DNA of 64,000 bases from Streptomyces sp. NBC_00377 (GCF_036075115.1 NZ_CP107958.1:3782001-3846000); one strand, 5' to 3'. Shown: positions 8,945-17,357, counted from the first letter of the stretch. The notes: generated by a model not told the origin, from the letters alone. Made by a program: numbers and translations.

Positions 8945-9166
8945 CTACTTGTAGCGGTAGACGATCCGGCCACGCGTGAGGTCGTACGGAGACAGCTCCA
9001 CCACGACCCGGTCGTCAGGGAGGATACGGATGTAGTGCATACGCATCTTGCCGCTGATGTGTGCCAGGACCTGGTGGCCGTTCTGGAGCTCGACCTTGAA
9101 CATGGCGTTCGGAAGAGACTCGACGACAGTGCCCTCGATCTCGATGGCACCTTGCTTCTTGGCCAC
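8945..9166 (-). CDS. infA: Translation initiation factor IF-1
   Basis: 73 aa, an S1-like OB fold that occupies the 30S A site during initiation. The sequence runs MAKKQGAIEIEGTVVESLPNA to LSPYDLTRGRIVYRYK, full length for the family. First gene of infA-rpmJ-rpsM-rpsK-rpoA-rplQ. The 321-base upstream region carries a candidate promoter and a very G-rich tract. Confidence 0.97.
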   Translation of the reverse strand: MAKKQGAIEIEGTVVESLPNAMFKVELQNGHQVLAHISGKMRMHYIRILPDDRVVVELSPYDLTRGRIVYRYK

Positions 9167-9260
9167 GCTTCGCCCTTCGAATCGACTACCTTGATCGACT
9201 CCCCTGCGTTCCCCTCAAGGGGTGCATGCAGACATGCGGGTGCACGAGAGCCGACGAGTC

Positions 9261-9290
9261 AGTCTACGTCAGGCACCGCGGAAAGACGAA
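9261..9290 (-). promoter_or_regulatory. Candidate promoter of the infA operon
   Basis: On the minus strand TTCGTC (9285-9290) and TAGACT (9261-9266) are spaced 18 bases apart. The -10 is a good HrdB match and the -35 is moderate. A leader of about 90 bases would precede infA. Confidence 0.45.
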
Positions 9291-9388
9291 TCGAGAAGTC
9301 TGCCCCGGGGGCGAGATCCTTAAGCGGACCCCGGCCTCCCGGGCCCGTCCGGCTTCGGGGACGAGGGGGCCCGTTCAGGGCCGACAGG

Positions 9389-9455
9389 GGTCCGGGTCCG
9401 GGGGCACAGCCCCAGGGACGGGACCGCGGGGGGGGCGGAGGCGGGGGCGGGGAAC
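9389..9455 (+). other. G-rich low-complexity tract upstream of map/infA
   Basis: Plus-strand runs of G: GGGGTCCGGGTCCGGGGG at 9388-9405, and from about 9415 GGGACGGGACCG followed by eight or more consecutive G and further G4-G5 runs to about 9452. The tract fits the G3+N1-7 quadruplex pattern. It lies between the map stop (9488) and the infA promoter. No gene or terminator with a T tract is seen in it. Confidence 0.5.
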
Positions 9456-9487
9456 CCGCGGGGCTCACCTCCCGGGGGAGGGGAGCC

Positions 9488-10324
9488 TCAGGCGAGCGGG
9501 TCCGGCGCCGCGACGACCCCGTGCTCCGCCAGCTTCGCCTTGCCCCCGTCGGGAGACGTGAGCACCAGCGGACCCTCCTCCGTCAGCGCGACCGAGTGCT
9601 CCCAGTGCGAGGACCAGGTGCCATCGGTCGTGATGACGGTCCAGTCGTCCTCCAGGACCTCCGTGCGCGGGGTGCCCAGCGAGACCATCGGCTCGATGGC
9701 CAGGCAGAAGCCGGGAACCAGCTTCGGGCCCTTGCCCCGCTTGCGGTCCACGTAGTTCAGCAGATGGGGGTCCATGTGCATCTCGGTGCCGATGCCGTGG
9801 CCGCCGTAGTCCTCGATGATCCCGTAGCGGCCGCCGCCGGGCTTGGGCTGACGGCGGATGTACGTCTCGATCGCACGGGAGACGTCGACCAGGCGGTTGC
9901 CCAGCTTCATGGCGGCGATGCCGGCCCACATCGACTCCTCGGTCACCCGCGAGAGCTCGATCAGTTCCGGAGCGTGGCCCGAGCCGACGAACGCCGTGTA
10001 CGCCGCGTCGCCGTGCCAGCCGTCGACGATCGCACCGCAGTCGATGGAGATGATGTCGCCGTCCTTGAGGACCACCTCGTCGGACGGGATGCCGTGCACC
10101 ACCACGTCGTTGACCGAGGTGCAGATCGTCGCGGGGAAGCCGCCGTAGCCCAGGAAGTTCGACTTGGCGCCGTTCTCCGCCAGGACCTTGCGGGCCACGT
10201 CGTCCAGGTCCTTCGTCGTCGCCCCCGGCACCGCCGCTTCGCGCGTGGCCGCGTGGATGGCGGCGACGACCAGCCCCGCCGCCCGCATCTTGGCGATCTG
10301 CTCGGGGCTCTTGATCTGCACCAT
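9488..10324 (-). CDS. map: Methionine aminopeptidase, type I
   Basis: 278 aa. Removes the initiator Met from nascent proteins. The two-metal centre is visible: Asp pair in SIDCGAIVDGWHGDAAY, His in HGIGTEMHMDPHLLN, and Glu in CLAIEPMVSLG and SSHWEHSVALTEEGP. The ATG at 10324 starts MVQIKSPEQIAKMRAAG, the normal family start; a frame extends 17 codons upstream without homology. It follows adk after a strong hairpin, so it may have its own promoter. Confidence 0.96.
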   Translation of the reverse strand: MVQIKSPEQIAKMRAAGLVVAAIHAATREAAVPGATTKDLDDVARKVLAENGAKSNFLGYGGFPATICTSVNDVVVHGIPSDEVVLKDGDIISIDCGAIVDGWHGDAAYTAFVGSGHAPELIELSRVTEESMWAGIAAMKLGNRLVDVSRAIETYIRRQPKPGGGRYGIIEDYGGHGIGTEMHMDPHLLNYVDRKRGKGPKLVPGFCLAIEPMVSLGTPRTEVLEDDWTVITTDGTWSSHWEHSVALTEEGPLVLTSPDGGKAKLAEHGVVAAPDPLA

Positions 10325-10379
10325 GGGGGGCCTGCGCTCTCCGTCACTCAGGTCGGTCGGCTTACGTATGTACACAACA

Positions 10380-10417
10380 GTACGGCCGTGGTGTCCGGAA
10401 GGACTCCACGGCCGTAC
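10380..10417 (-). terminator. Hairpin between adk and map
   Basis: A perfect 12-bp stem GTACGGCCGTGG (10380-10391) with CCACGGCCGTAC (10406-10417). The 14-base loop can itself pair (GTCC/GGAC). It begins 12 bases downstream of the adk stop. There is no clear T run, so it may attenuate rather than fully terminate. Confidence 0.6.
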
Positions 10418-10428
10418 GGGGACGACGA

Positions 10429-11091
10429 CTACTGGTCGTCGCCCTCACGCTTCAGTGCGGCCAGCGCACGGGCGGTGACCTCTTCCACCGGGCCCATGGC
10501 CTCGATGGTCACGACCAGGCCCTGCGCCTTGTAGTAGTCGATGATCGGCTCGGTCTGCGTGTGGTAGACCTCGAGCCGCGTGCGGACCGTCTCCTCGGAG
10601 TCGTCGTCCCGCTGGTACAGCTCGCCGCCGCAGACGTCGCAGACGCCTTCCCGGGCGGCCTTCTTGTACGTCACGTGAAAGACGTGAGCGGAGTCGTTGC
10701 GGCAGATGCGCCGGCCGGCGATCCGCTTGACGACCTCCTCCTCCGGGGCCTCCAGGTCCAGTACCGCGTCCAGCTTGATGCCCTCGATGGTGAGGAGCTC
10801 GTCGAGCGCCTCGGCCTGCGAGACGTTGCGCGGGAAACCGTCCAGCAGGAAGCCGCGCTCGGCGTCCGGCTGCTCCATGCGGTCCTTGGCCATGGCGATG
10901 GTGACCTCGTCGGGGACGAGGTTGCCGGCGTCCATGTAGGACTTCGCGAGTTTCCCGAGCTCCGTCTGCTGGCTGATGTTGGCGCGGAACAGGTCGCCCG
11001 TGGAGATGTGCGGAACGCGGAGCTTCTCGGCCAGACGTGTGGCCTGCGTTCCCTTTCCGGCGCCCGGCGGCCCGACGAGGACGATACGCAT
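10429..11091 (-). CDS. adk: Adenylate kinase
   Basis: 220 aa. Interconverts ATP+AMP and 2 ADP. Walker A is GPPGAGKGTQ (residues 7-16); the AMP site shows STGDLFRANI and GFPRNVSQAEALD. The long LID (about 125-165) has CRND...CDVC: three Cys plus an Asp, a variant of the zinc-LID arrangement. Its ATG overlaps the secY stop by one base (TGATG), so the two are translationally coupled. Confidence 0.97.
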   Translation of the reverse strand: MRIVLVGPPGAGKGTQATRLAEKLRVPHISTGDLFRANISQQTELGKLAKSYMDAGNLVPDEVTIAMAKDRMEQPDAERGFLLDGFPRNVSQAEALDELLTIEGIKLDAVLDLEAPEEEVVKRIAGRRICRNDSAHVFHVTYKKAAREGVCDVCGGELYQRDDDSEETVRTRLEVYHTQTEPIIDYYKAQGLVVTIEAMGPVEEVTARALAALKREGDDQ

Positions 11092-12404
11092 CAGCGGAGG
11101 AACCCTTCGTAATTGCGCTGCTGGAGCTGGCTCTCGATTTGCTTCACCGTCTCGAGACCGACACCCACGATGATCAGGATGCTGGTACCACCGAACGGGA
11201 AGTTCTGGCTTGCCCCGAAGCCAACCAACGCCATCGTCGGTACAAGAGCGATCAGACCCAGATACAGCGAACCCGGCCAGGTGATCCGGTTGAGCACGTA
11301 CGAGAGGTACTCAGCGGTCGGTCGGCCAGCCCGGATGCCCGGGATGAAGCCACCATACTTCTTCATGTTGTCGGCTACTTCCTCGGGGTTGAAGGAGATA
11401 GCCACATAGAAGAACGCGAAGAAAACGATCAGCAGGAAGTACATGCTGATGTAGATCGGGTGGTCGCCCTTGGTCAGATTGGTCTCGATCCAGGTCTTCC
11501 AGCCGGAGGTTCCGCTGGAGAACTGGGCGACCAGGGCGGGGATGTAGAGCAGCGACGAGGCGAAGATGACCGGGATCACACCGGCCTGGTTCACCTTGAG
11601 CGGGATGTACGTCGAGGTACCGCCGTAGGACCGGCGGCCGATCATGCGCTTCGCGTACTGCACGGGGATACGGCGCTGGGCCTGCTCGACGAAGACCACC
11701 AGACCGACCATGACCAGGCCGACCAGGATGACGGTGCCGAACTCGATCCAACCGCCCGCCAGCGTGCCCTGCTTCTTGATGGCCCACAGGGCGGAGGGGA
11801 AGGTCGCGGCGATCGAGATGAACATCAGGATCGACATGCCGTTGCCGATGCCGCGGTCGGTGATGAGCTCACCGAGCCACATGACCATGGCGGTACCGGC
11901 GGTCATGCAGATGACCATGGTGATGGTGGTGAAGATCGCCTGGTCCGGGACGATGCTCGAGGCGACCGAGCAACCGGAGAACAGGGCGCCGCTGCGGGCG
12001 GTGGCCACCAGGCCGGTGCCCTGCAGGATGGCGAGTGCCACCGTGAGGTAGCGGGTGTACTGCGTGATCTTCGCGGTGCCGGCCTGGCCCTCCTTCTTGA
12101 GGGCTTCGAGACGCGGGATGACCACGGTCAGCAGCTGAAGGATGATGCTCGCCGTGATGTACGGCATGATGCCCAGCGCGAAGATGGTGATCTGCAGCAG
12201 CGCGCCGCCGCTGAACATGTTCACCAGACCGAAGAGGCCCTGGTTGCCGGACGCCTCGTCCACACACCGCTGAACGGATGTGTAGTCGACACCGGGGATC
12301 GGAATGTGCGTTCCGAGCCGGTAGATCACGATGATGGCGAGCGTGAAGAGCAGCTTCTTGCGCAGGTCGGGCGTCCTGAACGCCCGGGCGAACGCGGTGA
12401 GCAC
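11091..12404 (-). CDS. secY: Preprotein translocase subunit SecY
   Basis: 437 aa, the ten-helix channel of the Sec translocon, partner of SecE (44244-44531). Opens MLTAFARAFRTPDLRKKLLFTLAIIVIYRLGTHIPIPGVD; hydrophobic segments alternate through to IIVGVGLETVKQIESQ. The GTG start has GGAGG 5 bases upstream (GGAGGCACCGTG). It is separated from rplO by 251 bases containing a strong terminator, so secY-adk probably starts from its own promoter. Confidence 0.97.
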   Translation of the reverse strand: MLTAFARAFRTPDLRKKLLFTLAIIVIYRLGTHIPIPGVDYTSVQRCVDEASGNQGLFGLVNMFSGGALLQITIFALGIMPYITASIILQLLTVVIPRLEALKKEGQAGTAKITQYTRYLTVALAILQGTGLVATARSGALFSGCSVASSIVPDQAIFTTITMVICMTAGTAMVMWLGELITDRGIGNGMSILMFISIAATFPSALWAIKKQGTLAGGWIEFGTVILVGLVMVGLVVFVEQAQRRIPVQYAKRMIGRRSYGGTSTYIPLKVNQAGVIPVIFASSLLYIPALVAQFSSGTSGWKTWIETNLTKGDHPIYISMYFLLIVFFAFFYVAISFNPEEVADNMKKYGGFIPGIRAGRPTAEYLSYVLNRITWPGSLYLGLIALVPTMALVGFGASQNFPFGGTSILIIVGVGLETVKQIESQLQQRNYEGFLR

Positions 12405-12586
12405 GGTGCCTCCTGCGACCCCCGCGCATCTGCGTCAAGGGTGACGGTCTTGAGGGTCCAATAAGAACAACGACAACGACATGTGTAACGGTCGACTGCC
12501 GCTCAAGGTGCCCCATGGGAAGCATCTTGTGAAAGTAGGCAGTGGAGGTCACCTTACCGGCGAAGGTACCGCCCTAGGAACGACCA

Positions 12587-12620
12587 ACCGGGGATACCCC
12601 ATATGTGGGGTATCCCCGGT
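12587..12620 (-). terminator. Terminator after rplO, end of the spc operon
   Basis: A perfect 14-bp stem ACCGGGGATACCCC (12587-12600), loop ATATGT, GGGGTATCCCCGGT (12607-12620), 35 bases past the rplO stop. The remaining ~180 bases to secY hold no gene; several AT-richer stretches could be a secY promoter but none is convincing. Confidence 0.75.
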
Positions 12621-12655
12621 CGGGATCGCTCAGGTCATCGAGACGCCTGTGGTGT

Positions 12656-13111
12656 TCAGACGAGCTCGGTGACGGTACCGCCGGCGGCGGTGATCTTCTC
12701 CTTGGCGGAGCCGGAGACGGCGTCGACCGTCACCTGCAGCGCCACGGAGAGCTCGCCCTGGCCGAGGACCTTGACGAGGCTGTTCTTGCGAACGGCACCC
12801 TTGGCGACGAGACCCTCGACGGTGACCTCGCCACCCTCCGGGTACAGCGCCGCCAGCTTGTCGAGGTTCACGACCTGGAACTCGGTCTTGAACGGGTTCT
12901 TGAAGCCCTTGAGCTTCGGGAGACGCATGTGGAGGGGCATCTGCCCACCCTCGAAGCGCTCCGGAACCTGGTAACGGGCCTTCGTGCCCTTGGTACCACG
13001 ACCGGCCGTCTTACCCTTCGACGCCTCACCACGACCGACACGGGTCTTCGCGGTCTTGGCGCCCGGGGCGGGACGGAGGTTGTGGATCTTGAGCGGGTTG
13101 TTCTCCGCCAT
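12656..13111 (-). CDS. rplO: 50S ribosomal protein L15
   Basis: 151 aa. Shows the Gly/Arg/Lys-rich L15 opening (LKIHNLRPAPGAKTAKTRVGRGEASKGKTAGRG split across residues 6-38), then FEGGQMPLHMRLPKLKGF. Separated from rpmD by two bases; last ribosomal gene of the spc operon. Confidence 0.97.
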   Translation of the reverse strand: MAENNPLKIHNLRPAPGAKTAKTRVGRGEASKGKTAGRGTKGTKARYQVPERFEGGQMPLHMRLPKLKGFKNPFKTEFQVVNLDKLAALYPEGGEVTVEGLVAKGAVRKNSLVKVLGQGELSVALQVTVDAVSGSAKEKITAAGGTVTELV

Positions 13112-13113
13112 GA

Positions 13114-13296
13114 TCAGTCGACCTCCTCAACCGTCACGAGGTGGCGGACGGTGTGCACCATTCCGCGGAACTCGGGGCGGTCCTCCTTGACGACCACGTC
13201 GTTCAGGCGCTTGAGCCCGAGCGAACGCAGGGTGTCACGGTGGTTCTGCTTGCTGCCGATGTACGACTTCGTCTGCGTGATCTTGAGGCGGGCCAT
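13114..13296 (-). CDS. rpmD: 50S ribosomal protein L30
   Basis: 60 aa, MARLKITQTKSYIGSKQNHR onward, with the conserved LRSLGL and MVHTVRHLV. Its ATG shares one base with the rpsE stop (TAATG), which fixes the start at 13296. Confidence 0.96.
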   Translation of the reverse strand: MARLKITQTKSYIGSKQNHRDTLRSLGLKRLNDVVVKEDRPEFRGMVHTVRHLVTVEEVD

Positions 13297-13901
13297 TACG
13301 CACCAGCCCCGGCACGCGCACGAAGCAGAGCCGCGGGAGCGACGTCCTCGAGGGGCAGACCGCGGCGGGCCGCGATCTCCTCGGGACGCTGGAGGCCCTT
13401 CAGGGCCTCCACGGTCGCGTGCACGATGTTGATCGCGTTCGACGAACCGAGCGACTTCGACAGGATGTCGTGGACGCCGGCGCACTCGAGCACGGCACGC
13501 ACCGGGCCACCGGCGATGACGCCGGTACCGGGGGAAGCAGGCTTGAGCAGGACGACGCCCGCGGCCTTCTCGCCCGTGATCGGGTGCGGGATGGTGCCCT
13601 GGATACGCGGGACCTTGAAGAAGTGCTTCTTGGCCTCTTCAACGCCCTTGGCGATGGCGGCCGGCACCTCCTTGGCCTTGCCGTAACCGACACCCACGGT
13701 GCCGTCACCGTCGCCCACCACGACCAGCGCGGTGAAGCTGAAGCGACGACCACCCTTCACAACCTTGGCGACACGGTTGATCGCGACGACGCGCTCAACG
13801 TACGCGGTCTTCTCGGCGGCAGCAGCGCCGCCGTCACGGCCCTTCCGGTCCCGCCGCTCGCCGCCACCGGCACCGCTTCCGCGGCGCTGGGGTCCAGCCA
13901 T
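13296..13901 (-). CDS. rpsE: 30S ribosomal protein S5
   Basis: 201 aa. Contributes to decoding fidelity and is the spectinomycin-site protein. The core starts near residue 34 (YVERVVAINRVAKVVKGGRRFSF split there), followed by GVGYGKAKEVPAAIAKG and the conserved GVIAGGPVRAVLE. The N-terminal ~33 residues are Gly/Arg/Asp-rich (GAGGGERRDRKGRDGG) and the tail is Ala/Arg-rich. Confidence 0.97.
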   Translation of the reverse strand: MAGPQRRGSGAGGGERRDRKGRDGGAAAAEKTAYVERVVAINRVAKVVKGGRRFSFTALVVVGDGDGTVGVGYGKAKEVPAAIAKGVEEAKKHFFKVPRIQGTIPHPITGEKAAGVVLLKPASPGTGVIAGGPVRAVLECAGVHDILSKSLGSSNAINIVHATVEALKGLQRPEEIAARRGLPLEDVAPAALLRARAGAGA

Positions 13902-13965
13902 TGGATTACCTCTCTCTTTTTCCGCTAGCTACGCAGCGACCTAGGTCGCTAGCGCGACGGGCGAC

Positions 13966-14349
13966 TCAGAACTTGAGTCCGGCTTCGCGGGCGGCGTCCG
14001 CAAGGGCGGCGATGCGCCCCGCGTACTGGTTGCCGCCACGGTCGAATACGACAGCCTCGACACCGGCGGCCTTGGCGCGCTCGGCGACCAGGGCGCCGAC
14101 CGACTTGGCCTGCGCGGACTTGTCGCCCTCGCCGCCGCGGATCGTCGTGTCCAGGGTCGACGCCGACGCCAGGGTGTGACCCTTGATGTCGTCGATGACC
14201 TGAGCCACGATGTGGCGGTTCGAGCGCGTCACGACCAGGCGCGGACGCTCAGCCGTACCCGAGATGTGCTTACGGATCCGGATGTGGCGACGCTTGATCG
14301 CGGCACGCTTGTAAGCGTCGCCCTTGAGGATCTTCTGTCCGTATGCCAT
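13966..14349 (-). CDS. rplR: 50S ribosomal protein L18
   Basis: 127 aa, a 5S rRNA-binding protein. Typical segments are RIRKHISGTAERPRLVVTRS, HIVAQVIDD and the C-terminal DRGGNQYAGRIAALADAARE. It sits 3 bases after rplF and 64 bases before rpsE. Confidence 0.96.
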   Translation of the reverse strand: MAYGQKILKGDAYKRAAIKRRHIRIRKHISGTAERPRLVVTRSNRHIVAQVIDDIKGHTLASASTLDTTIRGGEGDKSAQAKSVGALVAERAKAAGVEAVVFDRGGNQYAGRIAALADAAREAGLKF

Positions 14350-14352
14350 GGC

Positions 14353-14892
14353 TTACTTACCCGCCTTTCCGACCTTGCGGCGGATGACTTCGCCCTCGTA
14401 CTTGACACCCTTGGCCTTGTACGGGTCGGGCTTGCGCAGCTTGCGGATGTTGGCCGCAACCTCGCCGACCTTCTGCTTGTCGATGCCCTCGACCGAGAAC
14501 CGGGTGGGGTTCTCGACCTTGAAGGAGATTCCCTCGGGGGCCTCGACGGTGATCGGGTGGCTGTAACCGAGCGCGAACTCGAGGTTCGAGCCCTTCGCGG
14601 TCACGCGGTAACCGACACCACTGATCTCGAGCTTCTTCACGTAACCCTCGGTCACGCCGGTGATCATGTTCGCCACCAGCGTGCGGGACAGGCCGTGCAG
14701 GGCCTTGCTCTGACGCTCGTCGTTGGGGCGGGTGACGTTCAGAACGCCGTCCTCACCCTTGGCGATCTCGATCGGCGCGACGACGGTGTGGGACAGCGAG
14801 CCCTTGGGACCCTTGACCGAAACCGTCTGGCCGTCGATGGTGACGTCCACACCGGCGGGAACCGTGATAGGGAGCTTGCCAATACGCGACAT
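14353..14892 (-). CDS. rplF: 50S ribosomal protein L6
   Basis: 179 aa with the two repeated L6 folds: SRIGKLPITVPAGVDVTIDG at the start, SLSHTV, and near the end the family signature DPYKAKGVKYEGEVIRRKVGK. It follows rpsH by 21 bases. Confidence 0.97.
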   Translation of the reverse strand: MSRIGKLPITVPAGVDVTIDGQTVSVKGPKGSLSHTVVAPIEIAKGEDGVLNVTRPNDERQSKALHGLSRTLVANMITGVTEGYVKKLEISGVGYRVTAKGSNLEFALGYSHPITVEAPEGISFKVENPTRFSVEGIDKQKVGEVAANIRKLRKPDPYKAKGVKYEGEVIRRKVGKAGK

Positions 14893-14913
14893 AGCTTTTT
14901 CCGTTCCCTTCCG

Positions 14914-15312
14914 CTACCAGACGTAGGCGAGAACTTCTCCGCCTACGCCCTTCTTGCCGGCCTGCTTGTCGGTGAGGAGACCGTGCGACGTGGAGATGAT
15001 CGCCACGCCGAGGCCACCGAGCACCTTGGGCAGGGAGGTGGACTTCGCGTAAACCCGGAGACCGGGCTTGGAGATCCGCTTGATGCCCGCGATGGAGCGC
15101 TCACGGTTCGGGCCGAACTTGAGCTCGAGGGTGAGGTTCTTGCCGACTTCGGCGTCCTCGACCTTCCAGCCGGTGATGAAGCCCTCCTGCTGGAGGATCT
15201 CCGCGATGTGAGACTTGATCTTGGACGCCGGCATCGTCACGGAATCGTGGTACGCCGAGTTCGCGTTCCGCAGACGCGTCAGCATGTCTGCGATCGGATC
15301 AGTCATGGTCAT
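14914..15312 (-). CDS. rpsH: 30S ribosomal protein S8
   Basis: 132 aa, a primary 16S rRNA binder and, in other bacteria, translational repressor of the spc operon. Starts MTMTDPIADMLTRLRNANSA and carries the C-terminal STSHGLLTDKQAGKKGVGGE. An in-frame ATG two codons later (15306) is an alternative start. The open frame further upstream is not S8-like. Confidence 0.96.
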   Translation of the reverse strand: MTMTDPIADMLTRLRNANSAYHDSVTMPASKIKSHIAEILQQEGFITGWKVEDAEVGKNLTLELKFGPNRERSIAGIKRISKPGLRVYAKSTSLPKVLGGLGVAIISTSHGLLTDKQAGKKGVGGEVLAYVW

Positions 15313-15429
15313 GAGTTGGCCTGTGGCCTCTCTCGCCGGGGTTTCCTGGTGCGCCATCCCTCTCCCCGATCCGAGACGGGACGGGTGCGGCGCGGTGGAC
15401 CTACGGCGTAGTAAGTCGTACGGGCTACC

Positions 15430-15480
15430 GTCAGGCGCCCAACCCTCCAAGCCTAAGCCATGAAGAGGTGGGCGCCTGAC
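15430..15480 (-). promoter_or_regulatory. Hairpin in the rpsN-rpsH spacer
   Basis: A perfect 12-bp inverted repeat GTCAGGCGCCCA (15430-15441) / TGGGCGCCTGAC (15469-15480) with a 27-base loop lies in the 214-base rpsN-rpsH gap. A second short hairpin, AACCCC (15509-15514) / GGGGTT (15521-15526), ends at the rpsN stop. These could be attenuators or processing sites inside the spc operon; which, if any, I cannot tell. Confidence 0.5.
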
Positions 15481-15525
15481 ACGCCCATTGCTTACCGAGA
15501 GCCTCTGGAACCCCTAAAAGGGGGT

Positions 15526-15711
15526 TTACCAGGAGCTCTTGGTCACGCCCGGCAGCTCGCCACGGTGAGCCATCTCACGAAGGCACACACGGCAGAGGCC
15601 GAACTTGCGGTACACGGAGTGGGGACGGCCGCAACGCTGGCAGCGGTTGTACGCGCGCACAGCGAACTTGGGCTTGCGAGCAGCCTTCGCGATCAGAGCC
15701 TTCTTCGCCAT
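15526..15711 (-). CDS. rpsZ: 30S ribosomal protein S14, short zinc type
   Basis: 61 aa, MAKKALIAKAARKPKFAVRA onward. Cys24, Cys27, Cys40 and Cys43 make the zinc knuckle of the C+ type-Z S14 (the longer zinc-free paralogue is usually elsewhere in Streptomyces). The ATG at 15711 is fixed by homology. Five bases downstream of rplE. Often also written rpsN. Confidence 0.95.
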   Translation of the reverse strand: MAKKALIAKAARKPKFAVRAYNRCQRCGRPHSVYRKFGLCRVCLREMAHRGELPGVTKSSW

Positions 15712-15716
15712 CTCGC

Positions 15717-16274
15717 TCACGCCTCCTTGAAGGGGAAGCCGAGGTGACGAAGGAGCGCACGGCCCTCAGCGTCGTTGGTCGCCGTGGTGACCACGGTGAT
15801 GTCCATACCCCGGACACGGTCGATCTTGTCCTGGTCGATCTCGTGGAACATGACCTGCTCCGTGAGACCGAAGGTGTAGTTGCCACGGCCGTCGAACTGC
15901 TTGGGGGACAGACCACGGAAGTCGCGGATGCGCGGGAGCGCGAGCGACAGGGTGCGGTCCAGGAACTCCCACATGCGGTCGCCACGAAGCGTGACGTGGG
16001 CACCGATCGGCTGACCCTCGCGCAGCTTGAACTGCGCGATGGACTTGCGGGCCTTGGTGACGGCCGGCTTCTGACCGGTGATCGTGGTGAGGTCGCGGAT
16101 GGCGCCCTCGATCAGCTTGGAGTCGCGGGCGGCGTCGCCCACACCCATGTTGACCACGATCTTGACGAGGCCGGGGATCTGCATGACGTTCTCGTAGGAG
16201 AACTCCTCACGCAGCTTGCCCGCGATCTCCTCGCGGTACTTCGTCTTCAGACGCGGAGTCGTGGTGGTAGCCAT
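15717..16274 (-). CDS. rplE: 50S ribosomal protein L5
   Basis: 185 aa, binds 5S rRNA with L18. Shows KIVVNMGVGDAARDSK, TGQKPAVTKARKSIAQFKLR, LPRIRDFRGLSPKQFDG and the tail RALLRHLGFPFK. Its ATG overlaps the rplX stop by one base (TGATG). Confidence 0.97.
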   Translation of the reverse strand: MATTTTPRLKTKYREEIAGKLREEFSYENVMQIPGLVKIVVNMGVGDAARDSKLIEGAIRDLTTITGQKPAVTKARKSIAQFKLREGQPIGAHVTLRGDRMWEFLDRTLSLALPRIRDFRGLSPKQFDGRGNYTFGLTEQVMFHEIDQDKIDRVRGMDITVVTTATNDAEGRALLRHLGFPFKEA

Positions 16275-16597
16275 CAGATGTCCTCACCCGTCCGCTTGGC
16301 AACGCGGATCTTGTTGCCCTCGTCGTCGAAGCGGTAACCGACGCGCGTGACGACCTTGTTGCCGTCCTTCTCCACGACCAGCTGAACGTTGGACACGTGG
16401 ATCGGGGCCTCGGTGGTCACGATGCCGCCGGCCTGCGAGCCGCTGGCGGTCGGACCGGCCTTCGTGTGCTTCTTGACCCGGTTGACACCCTCGACCAGGA
16501 CGCGGTCCTCGCGGGGGAAGGCCGCGATGACCTTGCCCTGCTTGCCCTTGTCCTTGCCCGTGATGACCTGAACCAGGTCGCCCTTCTTGATCTTCAT
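16274..16597 (-). CDS. rplX: 50S ribosomal protein L24
   Basis: 107 aa, an assembly initiator of the 50S subunit with an N-terminal KOW motif (KIKKGDLVQVITGKDKGKQG). Overlaps rplE by one base and follows rplN by two. Confidence 0.97.
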   Translation of the reverse strand: MKIKKGDLVQVITGKDKGKQGKVIAAFPREDRVLVEGVNRVKKHTKAGPTASGSQAGGIVTTEAPIHVSNVQLVVEKDGNKVVTRVGYRFDDEGNKIRVAKRTGEDI

Positions 16598-16599
16598 GC

Positions 16600-16968
16600 T
16601 TACAGCACCTCCGGAGCCAGCGAGATGATCTTCATGAACTTCTTCTCGCGCAGCTCCCGGCCGACCGGGCCGAAGATGCGGGTGCCACGAGGGTCGCCGT
16701 CGTTCTTCAGAATGACAGCGGCGTTCTCGTCGAAGCGGATGTACGAGCCGTCCGGACGGCGGCGCTCCTTGACGGTGCGAACGATGACCGCCTTGATGAC
16801 GTCACCCTTCTTCACGTTGCCGCCGGGGATCGCGTCCTTGACGGTGGCGACGATGACGTCACCGATGCCCGCGTAGCGGCGACCGGAGCCACCGAGCACA
16901 CGGATGCAAAGGATTTCCTTCGCACCAGTGTTGTCGGCGACGCGAAGTCGCGACTCCTGCTGGATCAC
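16600..16968 (-). CDS. rplN: 50S ribosomal protein L14
   Basis: 122 aa, exact family length: MIQQESRLRVADNTGAKEIL at the start, the signature GDVIVATVKDAIPGGNVKKG and IFGPVGRELREKKFMKI. First gene of the spc operon, 101 bases downstream of rpsQ with a large hairpin between. Confidence 0.97.
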   Translation of the reverse strand: MIQQESRLRVADNTGAKEILCIRVLGGSGRRYAGIGDVIVATVKDAIPGGNVKKGDVIKAVIVRTVKERRRPDGSYIRFDENAAVILKNDGDPRGTRIFGPVGRELREKKFMKIISLAPEVL

Positions 16969-16996
16969 GTCTATCTCCTGTGTGTCTGCCGGTTCC

Positions 16997-17027
16997 CCGC
17001 AGGGGCCTCATACGAGGACCCCTGCGG
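16997..17027 (-). terminator. Hairpin at the S10/spc operon boundary
   Basis: CCGCAGGGGCCTC (16997-17009), loop ATAC, GAGGACCCCTGCGG (17014-17027): a 13-bp stem with one bulged base, placed between the rpsQ stop (17070) and rplN start (16968). It has no T tail, so partial termination or an RNA processing site are both possible. Confidence 0.55.
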
Positions 17028-17069
17028 AGCCTGGCGGAACTGTCCTGCGAGGGATGCCCCGCAGGAGGA

Positions 17070-17357
17070 TTACTTGGCCTTCTCGAGGATCTCGACGACG
17101 CGCCAGCGCTTCGTGGCGGACAGCGGCCGGGTCTCCGCGAGGAGGACACGGTCGCCGACGCCCGCGGCATTCTGCTCGTCGTGAGCCTTGAGCTTGTTCG
17201 TACGGCGGATGACCTTGCCGTACAGCGCGTGCTTCACACGGTCCTCGACGGCGACGACGACGGTCTTGTCCATCTTGTCGCTGACGACGAGACCCTCACG
17301 GGTCTTGCGGAAACCGCGCGCCTCGGGGGTGTTCTCAGTCACGTTGCTCTCGCTCAT
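17070..17357 (-). CDS. rpsQ: 30S ribosomal protein S17
   Basis: 95 aa. The OB-fold core RKTREGLVVSDKMDKTVVVAVEDRVKH (split) begins at about residue 17, followed by NAAGVGDRVLLAETRPLSATKRWRVVE. Shares one base with the rpmC stop (TGATG). Last gene of the S10 operon proper. Confidence 0.97.
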   Translation of the reverse strand: MSESNVTENTPEARGFRKTREGLVVSDKMDKTVVVAVEDRVKHALYGKVIRRTNKLKAHDEQNAAGVGDRVLLAETRPLSATKRWRVVEILEKAK

